Source of the DNA: Pseudomonas sp. A-RE-19
GTDB lineage: Bacteria; Pseudomonadota; Gammaproteobacteria; Pseudomonadales; Pseudomonadaceae
Length of the DNA: 64,000 nt
Assembly (NCBI RefSeq): GCF_019956555.1
Contig: NZ_JAHBDQ010000020.1
Location: 1-64,000, forward strand
Direction of reading: 5' to 3'
The number at the start of each line of letters is the position of its first letter. Within the stretch, counting starts at the first letter, position 1. Below the pieces are notes generated by a model. The model was not told the DNA's origin. It ran no database searches and saw only the letters and a list, made by a program, of their open reading frames with translations. Made by a program: the position numbers and the translations under genes. Shown here piece by piece: positions 54,261 to 62,785 of the stretch.

Positions 54261-55173
54261 TGGGCAAACGTAACGAGGCACTTTCCAGGGTTTTCCAGAG
54301 ATTGCGCATCGTCGGATTTTGATTGGCGATTGCACAGTACGATCGGATTTGCAGGCGCGTGCTCCATTCTTCGCCACCCGCTCTGACCAATAGTCCTCGT
54401 TCCATTTCGTCGACGACCGCGCTTTGCGGCAACCAGGCCACGCCGTAGCCTTCGATAGCCATGCGCATCAGCAGCATCGCCATATCCGCTTCATAACAGC
54501 GCTCCAGCGCGACCGGTGCTGGACCGTTCTTGATGACGATGTCAGCAACGCGCCCCAGAAAAGTCGTTGCGGTGTAGGCGAGGTAGGGGACGGGCTTGCC
54601 GGCGCTGCCAGGCAAGCGGAACAGCGGTTCGCCTCTATCGTTTGCCGCGCACAAGGGGATGAAGGCATCGTGGCCTAGCACCAGGCTGCCGAAACGCTCA
54701 GGGTTCAGCAGGATGGGCGCAAGAGGGTGGTGATAGACCATCATCAAATCGCAACTGCCTTCCTCTAACGCGATGACGGCATCATGAATATTGGCGGCGA
54801 CCACCCGTGCATTGAACTGCTCATTGTGTTGTTGGAACTGCGAGAGCCATTTAGGAAGAAAGGTCATCGAGAGGCTGTGGCCAGCCGTGACCTGGATGGA
54901 TCGTCCCGGCATCCGCTCTACCTCGCGCAATGTCGAGCGCAATCTCAGTAAGCCTGCCAGCGCCTCTCTGCTTTCTTCACAGAAGGTGATTCCGGCAGCC
55001 GTGAGCTGGACGGGATAGGTGCCACGGTCCACAAGCTCGACCCCCACCCACTCCTCAAGTGACCGGATACGGCGTGACAGTGCCGACTGAGTCACACACC
55101 GGACCTCCGCCGCGCGCGAGAAATTCTTCAATTCAGCAATCGCCAGAAGATCATCCAGCCATTTGATTTGCAT
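54202..55173 (-). CDS. LysR family transcriptional regulator, 323 aa
   Basis: The N-terminal winged helix-turn-helix is clear (FSRAAEVRCVTQSALSRRIR, LEEWVGVELVDRG). The effector domain follows (VTAGHSLSMTFLPKWL). The gene is divergent from the symporter-racemase operon, the usual arrangement for a LysR activator of the neighbour. Its 3' end runs 59 bases into the convergent AraC gene; the tail in that overlap is Pro/Thr/Ser-rich and may be a recent extension. Confidence 0.9.
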   Translation of the reverse strand: MQIKWLDDLLAIAELKNFSRAAEVRCVTQSALSRRIRSLEEWVGVELVDRGTYPVQLTAAGITFCEESREALAGLLRLRSTLREVERMPGRSIQVTAGHSLSMTFLPKWLSQFQQHNEQFNARVVAANIHDAVIALEEGSCDLMMVYHHPLAPILLNPERFGSLVLGHDAFIPLCAANDRGEPLFRLPGSAGKPVPYLAYTATTFLGRVADIVIKNGPAPVALERCYEADMAMLLMRMAIEGYGVAWLPQSAVVDEMERGLLVRAGGEEWSTRLQIRSYCAIANQNPTMRNLWKTLESASLRLPTNDPETAPDTAPGSPPSTS

Positions 55174-55399
55174 ATCGGGGTCTCCCGCTGTGAGAGCGCC
55201 ATTTTACGTCGCAATTGCCTGGGTCATCGCGGCTGTTCACAAACTATTCCAAAAGCGCATGGGCCTAGCAGGATTACTCATCATGCCTGGTCGATCCGGT
55301 CCTTAGAATCATCACGGCACCGATGCCCCTCAGAGCATTGGGCGAATCAAATTGACCCTGCCAAGTAAAAAAATCTAAAAACTACTTGAGGACAGCTCC
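55174..55399. other. Divergent control region of the LysR and symporter genes
   Basis: This region should hold the LysR-binding site and both promoters. An AT-rich stretch (55366-55383) lies just before the symporter ribosome site. I see no single convincing T-N11-A palindrome. Confidence 0.4.
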
Positions 55400-56695
55400 G
55401 TGAAGAAAAATAAGCTTCCACGTCGAATTGCGATTGGCATTGCGCTGGGCGTGCTGGTGGGTTGGGCGTGTCACCATTTCGCAGGGAGCGAACAAAGTGC
55501 CAAAGAGATGGCCGCTTACTTTTCGATGGTCACCGACATTTTCCTGCGATTGATCAAGATGATCATTGCCCCCCTGGTATTTGCGACGCTGGTCGGTGGC
55601 ATCGCCAGCATGGGCAATTCTCGTTCCGTGGGACGGATCGGCATGCGGGCGATGGCGTGGTTCGTGACGGCTTCAGTCATCTCACTCATGATCGGAATGG
55701 GGCTGGTTAACCTGTTTCAACCCGGTGCCGGGCTGAATATGGAGGTTGTCCAGCATGCGGCGGCTGCCGTGCCAGTCAACACGGGGGATTTCAGTCTCAA
55801 GACCTTTATCAGCCATGTGTTTCCTCGCAGTATTGCCGAGGCCATGGCCAACAATGAAATCTTGCAAATTGTGGTCTTTTCGCTGTTTTTCGGGTTCGCC
55901 CTGGCGGGTGTAAAACGCGCTGGCTACACGAAGATAACGGACTCCATCGAGGAGTTGGCGAAGGTGATGTTCAAGATCACCGACTACGTGATGGCTTTCG
56001 CGCCTATTGGTGTTTTCGCGGCCATCGCCTCCGCCATTACTACCCAAGGACTTGGTTTGCTCGTCGATTACGGCAAGCTGATTGCTGAGTTCTACCTGGG
56101 AATTGCCATCCTCTGGGCTGTGCTGTTCGGCGCGGGATACCTGTTCCTCGGACGTTCGGTTTTTGAACTCGGCAAGCTTATTCGTGAGCCGATCCTCTTG
56201 GCGTTCTCGACCGCCAGCAGCGAGTCGGCCTACCCCAAAACCATTGAAGCTCTGGAGAAGTTTGGCGCTCCAAAACGGGTGTCCAGCTTTGTGTTGCCCC
56301 TGGGTTACTCGTTCAACCTTGACGGTTCGATGATGTACCAGGCGTTCGCCATCATGTTCATTGCCCAGGCGTACAACATCGACCTGAGTTTTACCCAGCA
56401 ACTGCTGATTCTTCTAACGTTGATGGTCACAAGTAAAGGCATGGCGGGTGTTGCACGTGCCTCGGTTGTCGTAGTCGCTGCGACGCTGCCCATGTTCAAT
56501 CTTCCTGAGGCAGGCCTGTTGTTGATCATTGGCATTGACCAGTTTCTGGACATGGCTCGCACGGCCACCAACGTTGTGGGGAACAGTATCGCAACGGCCG
56601 TCGTCGCCCGATCCGAGCCTCACGAAGAACCCGTGGAGGAGGGCGAAGCACACGCTCCAGTCCGGTCTCGATCCGAACCGGTTTCGGTTGCTTGA
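55400..56695 (+). CDS. Dicarboxylate/amino acid:cation symporter (DAACS, GltP/DctA-like), 431 aa
   Basis: Inner-membrane symporter of the glutamate-transporter fold. The first re-entrant loop AFSTASSESAYPKT (Ser-rich), NLDGSMMYQ in TM7, MVTSKGMAGVARAS in hairpin 2 and MARTATNVVGNS in TM8 are the substrate and sodium/proton site. The Asp in LDMARTATN is kept, as in amino-acid and C4-dicarboxylate carriers. A GTG start at 55400 with GAGGA upstream. It is followed after 10 bases by a racemase, so an acidic amino acid such as aspartate or glutamate is the likely cargo. Confidence 0.92.
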   Translation: MKKNKLPRRIAIGIALGVLVGWACHHFAGSEQSAKEMAAYFSMVTDIFLRLIKMIIAPLVFATLVGGIASMGNSRSVGRIGMRAMAWFVTASVISLMIGMGLVNLFQPGAGLNMEVVQHAAAAVPVNTGDFSLKTFISHVFPRSIAEAMANNEILQIVVFSLFFGFALAGVKRAGYTKITDSIEELAKVMFKITDYVMAFAPIGVFAAIASAITTQGLGLLVDYGKLIAEFYLGIAILWAVLFGAGYLFLGRSVFELGKLIREPILLAFSTASSESAYPKTIEALEKFGAPKRVSSFVLPLGYSFNLDGSMMYQAFAIMFIAQAYNIDLSFTQQLLILLTLMVTSKGMAGVARASVVVVAATLPMFNLPEAGLLLIIGIDQFLDMARTATNVVGNSIATAVVARSEPHEEPVEEGEAHAPVRSRSEPVSVA

Positions 56696-56705
56696 GGAGT
56701 GGGTC

Positions 56706-58232
56706 ATGAAGGTTAAAGCGAAGTCGACCAACAAGGCTTCTGTTGTCCGCAAGCTGGGTATTGTCGGTGGGCTGGGGTCACTGGCCGGGGGCGATCTTTT
56801 CTATAAGTTGGTCAAGTCCAGAGCGGTTCTGGAGGACCAGGGCCGATACCATTTCCTGTTTGAGCAGCACCCTTTCAAGGACGTGCTGCTGCCCCTGGAC
56901 AAGGGCGCGAGCATGACTTCGCGCAAGTTCTATGTGTTCCAGGTGTGCAAGTCGTTTGAGGACAGTGGTTTCGATGCCGTGATGCTTCCATGTTTCGCCA
57001 GCCATACCTTCCGCGCTGAAATCCAGGAGGAGCTTGGCATTCCTGTGCTGGACATGATGGCTGCTTTGACCCGGCACGTTAGCCACGTCGTCGAGCCGCA
57101 AACGACCTTGGGTGTCATTGCCTCTGACTTTGTCCGTCATTGCGGATTGTTCGAACGACATTTCGAAAAGGATTTCAAGGTCGTTTACCCGGACCCAGAA
57201 GCGCAATCGGCGTTGATGGAGGCCATGTACGGCCTGAACGGCATCAAGGACGGTCACCTCGAAGGCGTACCTCTTGAAGCGGTTTACCAGGCTTGCCTCT
57301 CATTACAGGCGCAGGGAGCCACGGTGATCCTGCCCGGCATGACAGAGCTTTCGCTGGTCTGCGCTGACCTGCAGCGTCGAGGGGTGGCCGTCCTGGACAT
57401 CAATGAAATCTACGCGAACTTCGCCACACTGGAGAGAGGACAGCCAAGACGTCCTCCCTTCAAACTGGGCATCGTGGGCGGTGTCGGGCCTGCTGCCACT
57501 GTGGACTTCATGGCCAAGGTGGTCGCCAATACGCCTGCGGGGAAGGATCAGGAACACATCAAAATGGTGGTCGAGCAAAACCCTCAAATACCGGACCGAA
57601 CGGCCAATCTGCTACGAGATGAAACGGACCCCACGATGGCGATGTATGCAACCTGCAAGCGTCTCGAAAGCGCGGGCGCCAATGCCATCGCGATACCTTG
57701 CAATACCGCCCATGCGTTCGTCGAACGTATTCAGACGCACCTGAGGGTGCCCATCGTGAACATGCTGACCGAGACGGTGGAATGGATAGTGCAAAAATAT
57801 GGTTCGGGTAAGGCGATCGGTCTTTTGGCCACATCAGGTACCGTGCAAAGTCAGGTTTATCACCAGGCTGCACGTCGCGCCGGGCTGCAAATCCTCACGC
57901 CTGGCGTTGATTACCAAGCGATGGTCATGGAAGCCATCTACGGCCAGCGAGGCATCAAGGCCGGATTCACCGAAGGGCTCTGCAAGGAACAGCTGCTGCT
58001 GGCAGCCGAACACCTGTGTGAGTTGGGGGCGGGGGTGCTGATCCTGGGGTGTACGGAATTGCCCCTGGTGCTCGACCATTGCGAGGCGTTTGAAATCAAT
58101 GGGCACACCGTGGCGCTTGTTGACCCGACCACGATCCTGGCATTGAAGTGCATCGCGTTGGCGGAAAATACTGACAAGCTGAGCGCCCCGAGAATCCCGC
58201 GGAGCGTGGAGCGCTTATCAAATACCCACTGA
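56706..58232 (+). CDS. Tandem-fused aspartate/glutamate racemase-family protein, 508 aa
   Basis: Two Asp/Glu racemase domains in one chain (about 15-240 and 252-485). Both begin with the same motif (LGIVGGLGSLAGGD, LGIVGGVGPAATVD) and share MEAMYGLNGIK / MEAIYGQRGIK. The C-terminal half has both catalytic Cys: C332 in PCNTAH and C449 in LGCTELPLV. The N-terminal half keeps the first (C96, PCFASH) but has Met212 where the second should be (PGMTELSLV), so it is probably inactive or changed in function. Normal racemases are about 230-250 aa. The ATG at 56706 has GAGGAG. It is co-transcribed with the symporter and a DinB-fold gene. Confidence 0.9.
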   Translation: MKVKAKSTNKASVVRKLGIVGGLGSLAGGDLFYKLVKSRAVLEDQGRYHFLFEQHPFKDVLLPLDKGASMTSRKFYVFQVCKSFEDSGFDAVMLPCFASHTFRAEIQEELGIPVLDMMAALTRHVSHVVEPQTTLGVIASDFVRHCGLFERHFEKDFKVVYPDPEAQSALMEAMYGLNGIKDGHLEGVPLEAVYQACLSLQAQGATVILPGMTELSLVCADLQRRGVAVLDINEIYANFATLERGQPRRPPFKLGIVGGVGPAATVDFMAKVVANTPAGKDQEHIKMVVEQNPQIPDRTANLLRDETDPTMAMYATCKRLESAGANAIAIPCNTAHAFVERIQTHLRVPIVNMLTETVEWIVQKYGSGKAIGLLATSGTVQSQVYHQAARRAGLQILTPGVDYQAMVMEAIYGQRGIKAGFTEGLCKEQLLLAAEHLCELGAGVLILGCTELPLVLDHCEAFEINGHTVALVDPTTILALKCIALAENTDKLSAPRIPRSVERLSNTH

Positions 58233-58244
58233 AAGGATGAGCAC

Positions 58245-58787
58245 ATGAGCCGTACTGGCCATATCTGCCTGATGGCGACCTATAACAAATGGATGAACGA
58301 AAAGATCTATGGGGCGGCGGGGTGCTTGTCCGATGATGAACTCTCAGCTGATAAAAAAGCGTTCTTCGGCTCGATTCTCGGGACGCTAAACCACGTAGCG
58401 GCCGGAGACACGGTGTGGCTAAAGCGATTCGCCAAGCATCCAGCGAACTACTCGGCATTGGAGCCGGTGAGGCAACTGTCTGATCCGAAAAGCCTCGACC
58501 AATTGTTGTTCTCTACGATTCGAGAGCTTTCAGTACATCGCGAGAGGCTTGATCAGATAATCGTTGAGTGGGCTCACGCAATGACAGAGCCCGATCTGGA
58601 CCATACCCTCCATTACGCCAGCTTGAAGGGGGGCGTGTCCGAGAAGGATTTTTACAGCCTGGTGATGCATTTCTTCAACCATCAGACCCATCACCGCGGC
58701 CAGGTGACTACCCTGCTTTCGCAGGCTGGTATCGACATCGGTGATACAGATTTAGTCGTCCTCATCCCATCCCGATCCAGCGCATGA
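58245..58787 (+). CDS. DinB family protein, 180 aa
   Basis: Four-helix DinB/YfiT-fold protein with the metal-binding His set: H50 in LNHVAAGD and H146/H150 in FFNHQTHHRGQV. Such proteins are metal-dependent enzymes or thiol-linked transferases, mostly uncharacterised. It starts 12 bases after the racemase and belongs to the same operon, but a joint function is not evident. Confidence 0.88.
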   Translation: MSRTGHICLMATYNKWMNEKIYGAAGCLSDDELSADKKAFFGSILGTLNHVAAGDTVWLKRFAKHPANYSALEPVRQLSDPKSLDQLLFSTIRELSVHRERLDQIIVEWAHAMTEPDLDHTLHYASLKGGVSEKDFYSLVMHFFNHQTHHRGQVTTLLSQAGIDIGDTDLVVLIPSRSSA

Positions 58788-58868
58788 GAAAAGTTCGATA
58801 GCAGCATTCCGAATCCACAACCCAAAAGGGCAATGCGGTTCGGATCGCTGCAACAGTATTGCCCTGGC

Positions 58869-59198
58869 TTAATCCACGATGAAAAGCTTCGCGCCACTGG
58901 TGGTGAACGAGCGATGTCCCTCGGCGTCGTTGCCCACCTGATAGCTCATCCCGGGGGTCAGGGTGAACTGGCGGCCATCCTCCAGTTCCGTATGCAACTC
59001 GCCTTCCAGGCACAACAGGATATGGCCTCTCCAGCACCAGTGATCGGCCAGATAACCGGGACTGTATTCAACCATTCGCACCCGGGTCGAGCCAAACTGG
59101 CAAGTCCGCCAGTAGGCTGTACCCGTTTGTCCGGGATGCTTGACTGATTCGACAGTCGACCAATCGGTCGTACCAAAGGGAATTGCCGTCAGATCCAT
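58869..59198 (-). CDS. DHCW-motif cupin-fold protein, 109 aa
   Basis: Small cupin with the characteristic YLADHWCWRGHILLCLEGEL segment, the DHCW-type motif. The rest (LTPGMSYQVGNDAEGHRSF) forms the second cupin strand pair. The function of the family is unknown. The ATG at 59198 has GAGG six bases upstream; an in-frame start at 59276 adds 26 basic residues and has no support. Confidence 0.85.
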   Translation of the reverse strand: MDLTAIPFGTTDWSTVESVKHPGQTGTAYWRTCQFGSTRVRMVEYSPGYLADHWCWRGHILLCLEGELHTELEDGRQFTLTPGMSYQVGNDAEGHRSFTTSGAKLFIVD

Positions 59199-59325
59199 CG
59201 TTGCCTCATCGATAAAGGAGCGTCCATGGACCCTACCTCTGCAGTGGCGCTTTCGATAGGCACAGATGATCTGCATTTACAGGATACAGGCGACAAATGG
59301 CCGAAATCGTTTCGCTGGCGCTCTC

Positions 59326-59607
59326 TTAATTTTTGCACTCCGCCGCCACCACATGGCAGGTATTCGGTGCGCCACCGGATCGGCCGGCATAGCGCATGCA
59401 ATTATCCAGGGATTTTTGGCGAGCCAGGTTCAGGGTGGAGCCCCAAGCCAGGCCGCCCTCGCCGGTAGCGGGTAGCGCTTCGGCATAGCAGCTTGAGCCT
59501 TTGTTTGAAGCCGAATGGCCTGCACATCCCGTTGTCAGCGCCAAGTTGATGGCGAGCAGGGAAGGCAGGATCCATGACGAGTATTGGCGCGCTGTTTTTC
59601 TGGTCAT
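59326..59607 (-). CDS. Small putative lipoprotein, 93 aa
   Basis: The signal peptide SWILPSLLAINLALTTGC ends in a lipobox (LTTGC). The mature part is short with four more Cys (SSCYAE, DNCMRY, NTCHVV, AECKN) that could form two disulfides. I do not recognise a named family. It lies alone between the DHCW cupin and the LysE gene. Confidence 0.75.
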   Translation of the reverse strand: MTRKTARQYSSWILPSLLAINLALTTGCAGHSASNKGSSCYAEALPATGEGGLAWGSTLNLARQKSLDNCMRYAGRSGGAPNTCHVVAAECKN

Positions 59608-59838
59608 CCCGTTTCCCCGGCATCAAGAGGTTAGAGGCGTGCGTTTGGTCGTGCTCTATTCAGATTAGACGGTGTTGCACCTGCCCTTGAGCCGGTTTAG
59701 CGGTCTTTACGCATTGGGCCGACGCATGTCTGTGGCGGACAGGCATCGCGCTACATTCGAGGGGTGTTTTCTTCAATACGTCGTTCAGGCATCTCATTAC
59801 CTTGAGGCCTGGTTCACTTGAATTGAAGAAGGTATGCA

Positions 59839-60426
59839 ATGAGTCTGATTCTTTCCATGGCCGCGTTTGCCCTGGCGGCTTCCATTACTCCGGGGCCGGT
59901 GAATATTGTGGCGTTGAGCTCTGGCGCACAGTTTGGTTTCCGTGCCAGTCAGCGGCATGTGGCCGGAGCGACCCTGGGTTTCGTGCTGTTGTTGGTGTTG
60001 ATGGGGTTGGGGTTGCATGAGGTGTTGCAGCGATGGCCGGCGCTGACACGGGTGGTGCAATGGGCGGGGGTGGCGTTTTTGCTTTTCATGGCTTTCAAGT
60101 TGGCCACCGATAACGGTCAGCTCGATGCCAAGGAGTCAGGTCAGGCGCCGTCAATGCTGTATGGCGCGGTGATGCAATGGCTCAACCCGAAAGCCTGGCT
60201 GGCCTGCGTGGCGGGCATGGGCGCGTTTGTCGCCGATGGCGAAGCGCGGCTGGTGTGGCAGTTTGCGGCGGTGTATCTGGTGATCTGCTACGTGTCGGTG
60301 GGTTGCTGGGTGTATGCCGGGACGTTCTTGCGCGGCTATCTGAGCAATCCGGCGGGGATGAGGTTGTTTAACCGAGTCATGGCGTTGTTGCTGGCGGTGA
60401 GTGCGGTGTATTTGCTGTTGCCGTAG
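59839..60426 (+). CDS. LysE family amino-acid exporter, 195 aa
   Basis: LysE/RhtB-type efflux protein with about six membrane segments. The N-terminal signature AASITPGPVNIVALSSGAQF and the QWLNPKAWLACVAG loop are typical. The substrate may be an amino acid or a derivative. The ATG at 59839 has GAAGG upstream. It faces an AraC-type regulator across a REP pair; that regulator family often sits beside LysE genes. Confidence 0.9.
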   Translation: MSLILSMAAFALAASITPGPVNIVALSSGAQFGFRASQRHVAGATLGFVLLLVLMGLGLHEVLQRWPALTRVVQWAGVAFLLFMAFKLATDNGQLDAKESGQAPSMLYGAVMQWLNPKAWLACVAGMGAFVADGEARLVWQFAAVYLVICYVSVGCWVYAGTFLRGYLSNPAGMRLFNRVMALLLAVSAVYLLLP

Positions 60427-60476
60427 GTCTGGAGAGTGTTCCTGCGCCGATCACAACGTAATTTGCACCAAGTTCC

Positions 60477-60571
60477 CCTGTGGGAGCGGGCTTGCCCGCG
60501 AAGGCGGCGTGTCATTCAACAATGATGTTGGCTGACCTGACGCCTTCGCGAGCAAGCCCGCTCCCACAGGG
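60477..60571. repeat. REP pair (gtgggagcgggcttgcccgcgaagg variant)
   Basis: Facing arms cctgtgggagcgggcttgcc and cgcgagcaagcccgctcccacagg, with gcgaaggcg/cgccttcgc inside. It separates the convergent LysE and AraC genes. Confidence 0.9.
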
Positions 60572-60588
60572 AATCTGGGTCGTTTGAG

Positions 60589-61422
60589 TCAGCCGCGATA
60601 CTGCCCCGGTGTCGCCGCCAGGTGCTGTTTGAACGCACGCTGAAAATGCGCCTGATCAGCAAACCCCGCTTCCAGCGCCACATCGACGATCAACTGGCCG
60701 CTACGCAGTCGATCCCGGGCGAACTGGATGCGCTGGTTGACCAGGAACGCATGAGGCGTCATGCCGTAATGCTGCCTGAAGGCGCGGATCAGGTAGGACG
60801 GCGACAGTTGCGCCGCTTCGCAGATGTCCTCGAGCTTGAGCGTTTGCGTGCAGTTGTCGCGGATGTAGTCGGCGGCCCGCTCCAGCTTGAAATTGGGCTC
60901 GCGCAGGGGTTGATCAACGGGGTTGAGCCGTTGTTGTACGTCGGTGAAAAACTCCACCGCCGCGCTGTGCTTGCGCAGCACGTCTTGTTGCGGATCGACC
61001 AATACGTCGTACAGGTTCTTCAGACCGGCGAACAGCCCAAGGTCACGATTGTGAGTGATGGAAAACCGGCGAAACGCCGAGTCCTGGCTGAAGCCGAGCT
61101 GATGCTGTAAATCGGTCAGCCAGGGTGTCTCGACGTACAGCATCAGGTACGACCACGGCTGGTCGTCGATCGGATTGCAGGCATGTACATCGCCTGGATT
61201 CATCAGCACCACGGTGCCGGCACTGACCTGATACTCCGATTGCTCGTGGATATAGGTGCTGCGCCCGGCGGTGATCGCGCCAATGGAAAAGTGTGCGTGG
61301 GAATGCCGGGCGTAGCAGACCTCGCGACCGTCAGCGATGGAGCGGGCTTCGATGAAGGGCAGGGCGTCGTCACGCCAGAAGCGTGGGGCTTTGTCTGCAT
61401 CTTTGGCGATGGTGTGCTTCAT
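60589..61422 (-). CDS. AraC family transcriptional regulator with cupin sensor domain, 277 aa
   Basis: The N-terminal cupin-like domain (HSHAHFSIGAITAGRSTY, LMNPGDVHACNP) is the AraC-type ligand sensor. The C-terminal domain has ICEAAQLSPSYLIRAFRQHY and VALEAGFADQAHFQRAFKQH, two complete helix-turn-helix units. It is a likely regulator of the neighbouring LysE exporter. Confidence 0.9.
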   Translation of the reverse strand: MKHTIAKDADKAPRFWRDDALPFIEARSIADGREVCYARHSHAHFSIGAITAGRSTYIHEQSEYQVSAGTVVLMNPGDVHACNPIDDQPWSYLMLYVETPWLTDLQHQLGFSQDSAFRRFSITHNRDLGLFAGLKNLYDVLVDPQQDVLRKHSAAVEFFTDVQQRLNPVDQPLREPNFKLERAADYIRDNCTQTLKLEDICEAAQLSPSYLIRAFRQHYGMTPHAFLVNQRIQFARDRLRSGQLIVDVALEAGFADQAHFQRAFKQHLAATPGQYRG

Positions 61423-61456
61423 CCTGGCGTCCTCGGCAGTTCAGCGTTGGAGTGTA

Positions 61457-61960
61457 TTAGCTCTCGCCGTCAAAGGCTCGTTGCAGCGTGGCGATGTCGA
61501 GTTTTTTCATTTGCAGCATCGCCGCCATGGCGCGCTGGGATTTGGCGGTGTCGGGGTCTTTCATCATGTCCATCAGCACGACCGGCACAATCTGCCACGA
61601 CACGCCGAATTTGTCCTTGAGCCAGCCACATTGCTGGGCTTCAACGGGACCGCCCGCGGACAGGCGCCCCCAGAAGTGGTCGACTTCTTCCTGTGTGTGG
61701 CAATTGACCTGGAATGAAATCGCCTCATTGAACTTGAAAACCGGGCCACCGTTAAGGCCCGTGAAGCTCTGCCCATCGAGTTCGAAGCTGACCGTCATCA
61801 CCGAACCTTCCGGCCGGCCATGGATTTCCTGACCCGCCTTGCCGTAATGGGTGATGGCGGCGATTTTTGAATGATCGAAGATCGCGCAGTAAAACGTCGC
61901 GGCTTCCTCAGCCTGATCGTCGAACCACAGGCAGGGCGTGAGTTTTTGAACGCGGTGCAT
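61457..61960 (-). CDS. PhnB-like VOC-superfamily protein, 167 aa
   Basis: Glyoxalase-fold protein of the PhnB/'3-demethylubiquinone-9 methyltransferase-like' group. The sequence KLTPCLWFDDQAEEAATFYC, FELDGQSFTGLNGGP and WQIVPVVLMDMM is typical. The metal ligands of true glyoxalases are not all evident. The name comes from homology only; enzymatic activity is unproven for the family. The ATG at 61960 has AGAGGAG upstream. The stop lies 34 bases before the AraC start. Confidence 0.88.
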   Translation of the reverse strand: MHRVQKLTPCLWFDDQAEEAATFYCAIFDHSKIAAITHYGKAGQEIHGRPEGSVMTVSFELDGQSFTGLNGGPVFKFNEAISFQVNCHTQEEVDHFWGRLSAGGPVEAQQCGWLKDKFGVSWQIVPVVLMDMMKDPDTAKSQRAMAAMLQMKKLDIATLQRAFDGES

Positions 61961-62305
61961 GGCGGTGCTCCTCTGCGGGTTAATCACTCTGGCTTATCAG
62001 CGTAGTCAGCCTGTGGTGGTCCGGTTGTGCCATAGATCGACAAGTCGTGAGAATCGGCAGCGACCGGTGGTCGATGAACATGGCTTGTGGGGCAAATTGC
62101 GCTTAGCTGTAGGGATAACCCAAGGCGCGCGTAACCGCCGACCTTGCAGGAGCGAAGCTTGCTCGCGAAGGCGTCATTGCTGTCACACCGCGTTATCGTT
62201 CTTCGCGGGCAAGTCGGATCGCCGCACCGCTCGCTCCTGCATAAAAATGATGGCGTCGAGGCAGAAGCGCCCCTTCAGAACACCGTGAGTCTGAGGAAAC
62301 CCGCA
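61961..62305. other. 345-base intergenic region with a REP pair
   Basis: Divergent gap between the PhnB-like gene and the 2Fe-2S subunit gene. It contains the REP-type pair at 62145-62241 and the promoter of the molybdenum hydroxylase operon; no other element is clear. Confidence 0.55.
62145..62241. repeat. Degenerate, mixed REP pair
   Basis: The left arm (tgcaggagcgaagcttgctcgcgaaggcg) resembles the gtgggag family core, while the right arm carries accgcgttatcgttcttcgcgggcaagtcggatcgccg, the same segment seen at 26508-26565. It looks like a hybrid of two REP families. Confidence 0.7.
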
Positions 62306-62761
62306 ATGTTGACCCTTAACATCAATGGCAAAGACCAGGAACTGGATGTCCCCGCGGACATGCCGTTGCTCTGGGTACTGCGCGATGTCGCGCACCTGAC
62401 GGGCACCAAATTCGGTTGCGGCATGGCCCAGTGTGGCGCCTGCACCGTACACGTCGACGGCGCGCCGCTGCGCTCCTGCATCACGCCCGCCACGGCAGTG
62501 GCCAACGGCCAGAAAATTCTCACCATCGAAGGCTTGTCCGCCGATGGCTCGCACCCCGTCCAGCAAGCCTGGGCCGAACTCGATGTGGTCCAGTGCGGTT
62601 ATTGTCAATCCGGGCAGATCATGTCGGCGGCAGCCTTGCTGGCGAAGATCCCCAAGCCCACCGACAGTGACATCGACCAGGCGCTGTCCGGCAACATCTG
62701 CCGCTGCGGCACCTACCCAAGAATCCGCGCCGCGGTCAAACGCGCCGCCGAAATCGGTTGA
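62306..62761 (+). CDS. 2Fe-2S subunit of an isoquinoline 1-oxidoreductase-type molybdenum hydroxylase, 151 aa
   Basis: Small electron-transfer subunit of the xanthine-oxidase family. The plant-type cluster motif [17 protein letters not shown] and Cys57-type SC follow near the start. The C-terminal cluster is CGYCQSGQ with NICRCGTY. Length is right for IorA-like subunits. The ATG at 62306 has GAGGAA nine bases upstream. It is followed after 24 bases by the large catalytic subunit. The substrate is probably an aldehyde or N-heterocycle. Confidence 0.93.
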   Translation: MLTLNINGKDQELDVPADMPLLWVLRDVAHLTGTKFGCGMAQCGACTVHVDGAPLRSCITPATAVANGQKILTIEGLSADGSHPVQQAWAELDVVQCGYCQSGQIMSAAALLAKIPKPTDSDIDQALSGNICRCGTYPRIRAAVKRAAEIG

Positions 62762-62785
62762 TACCACGTCGAAGGGAGCTGACCA

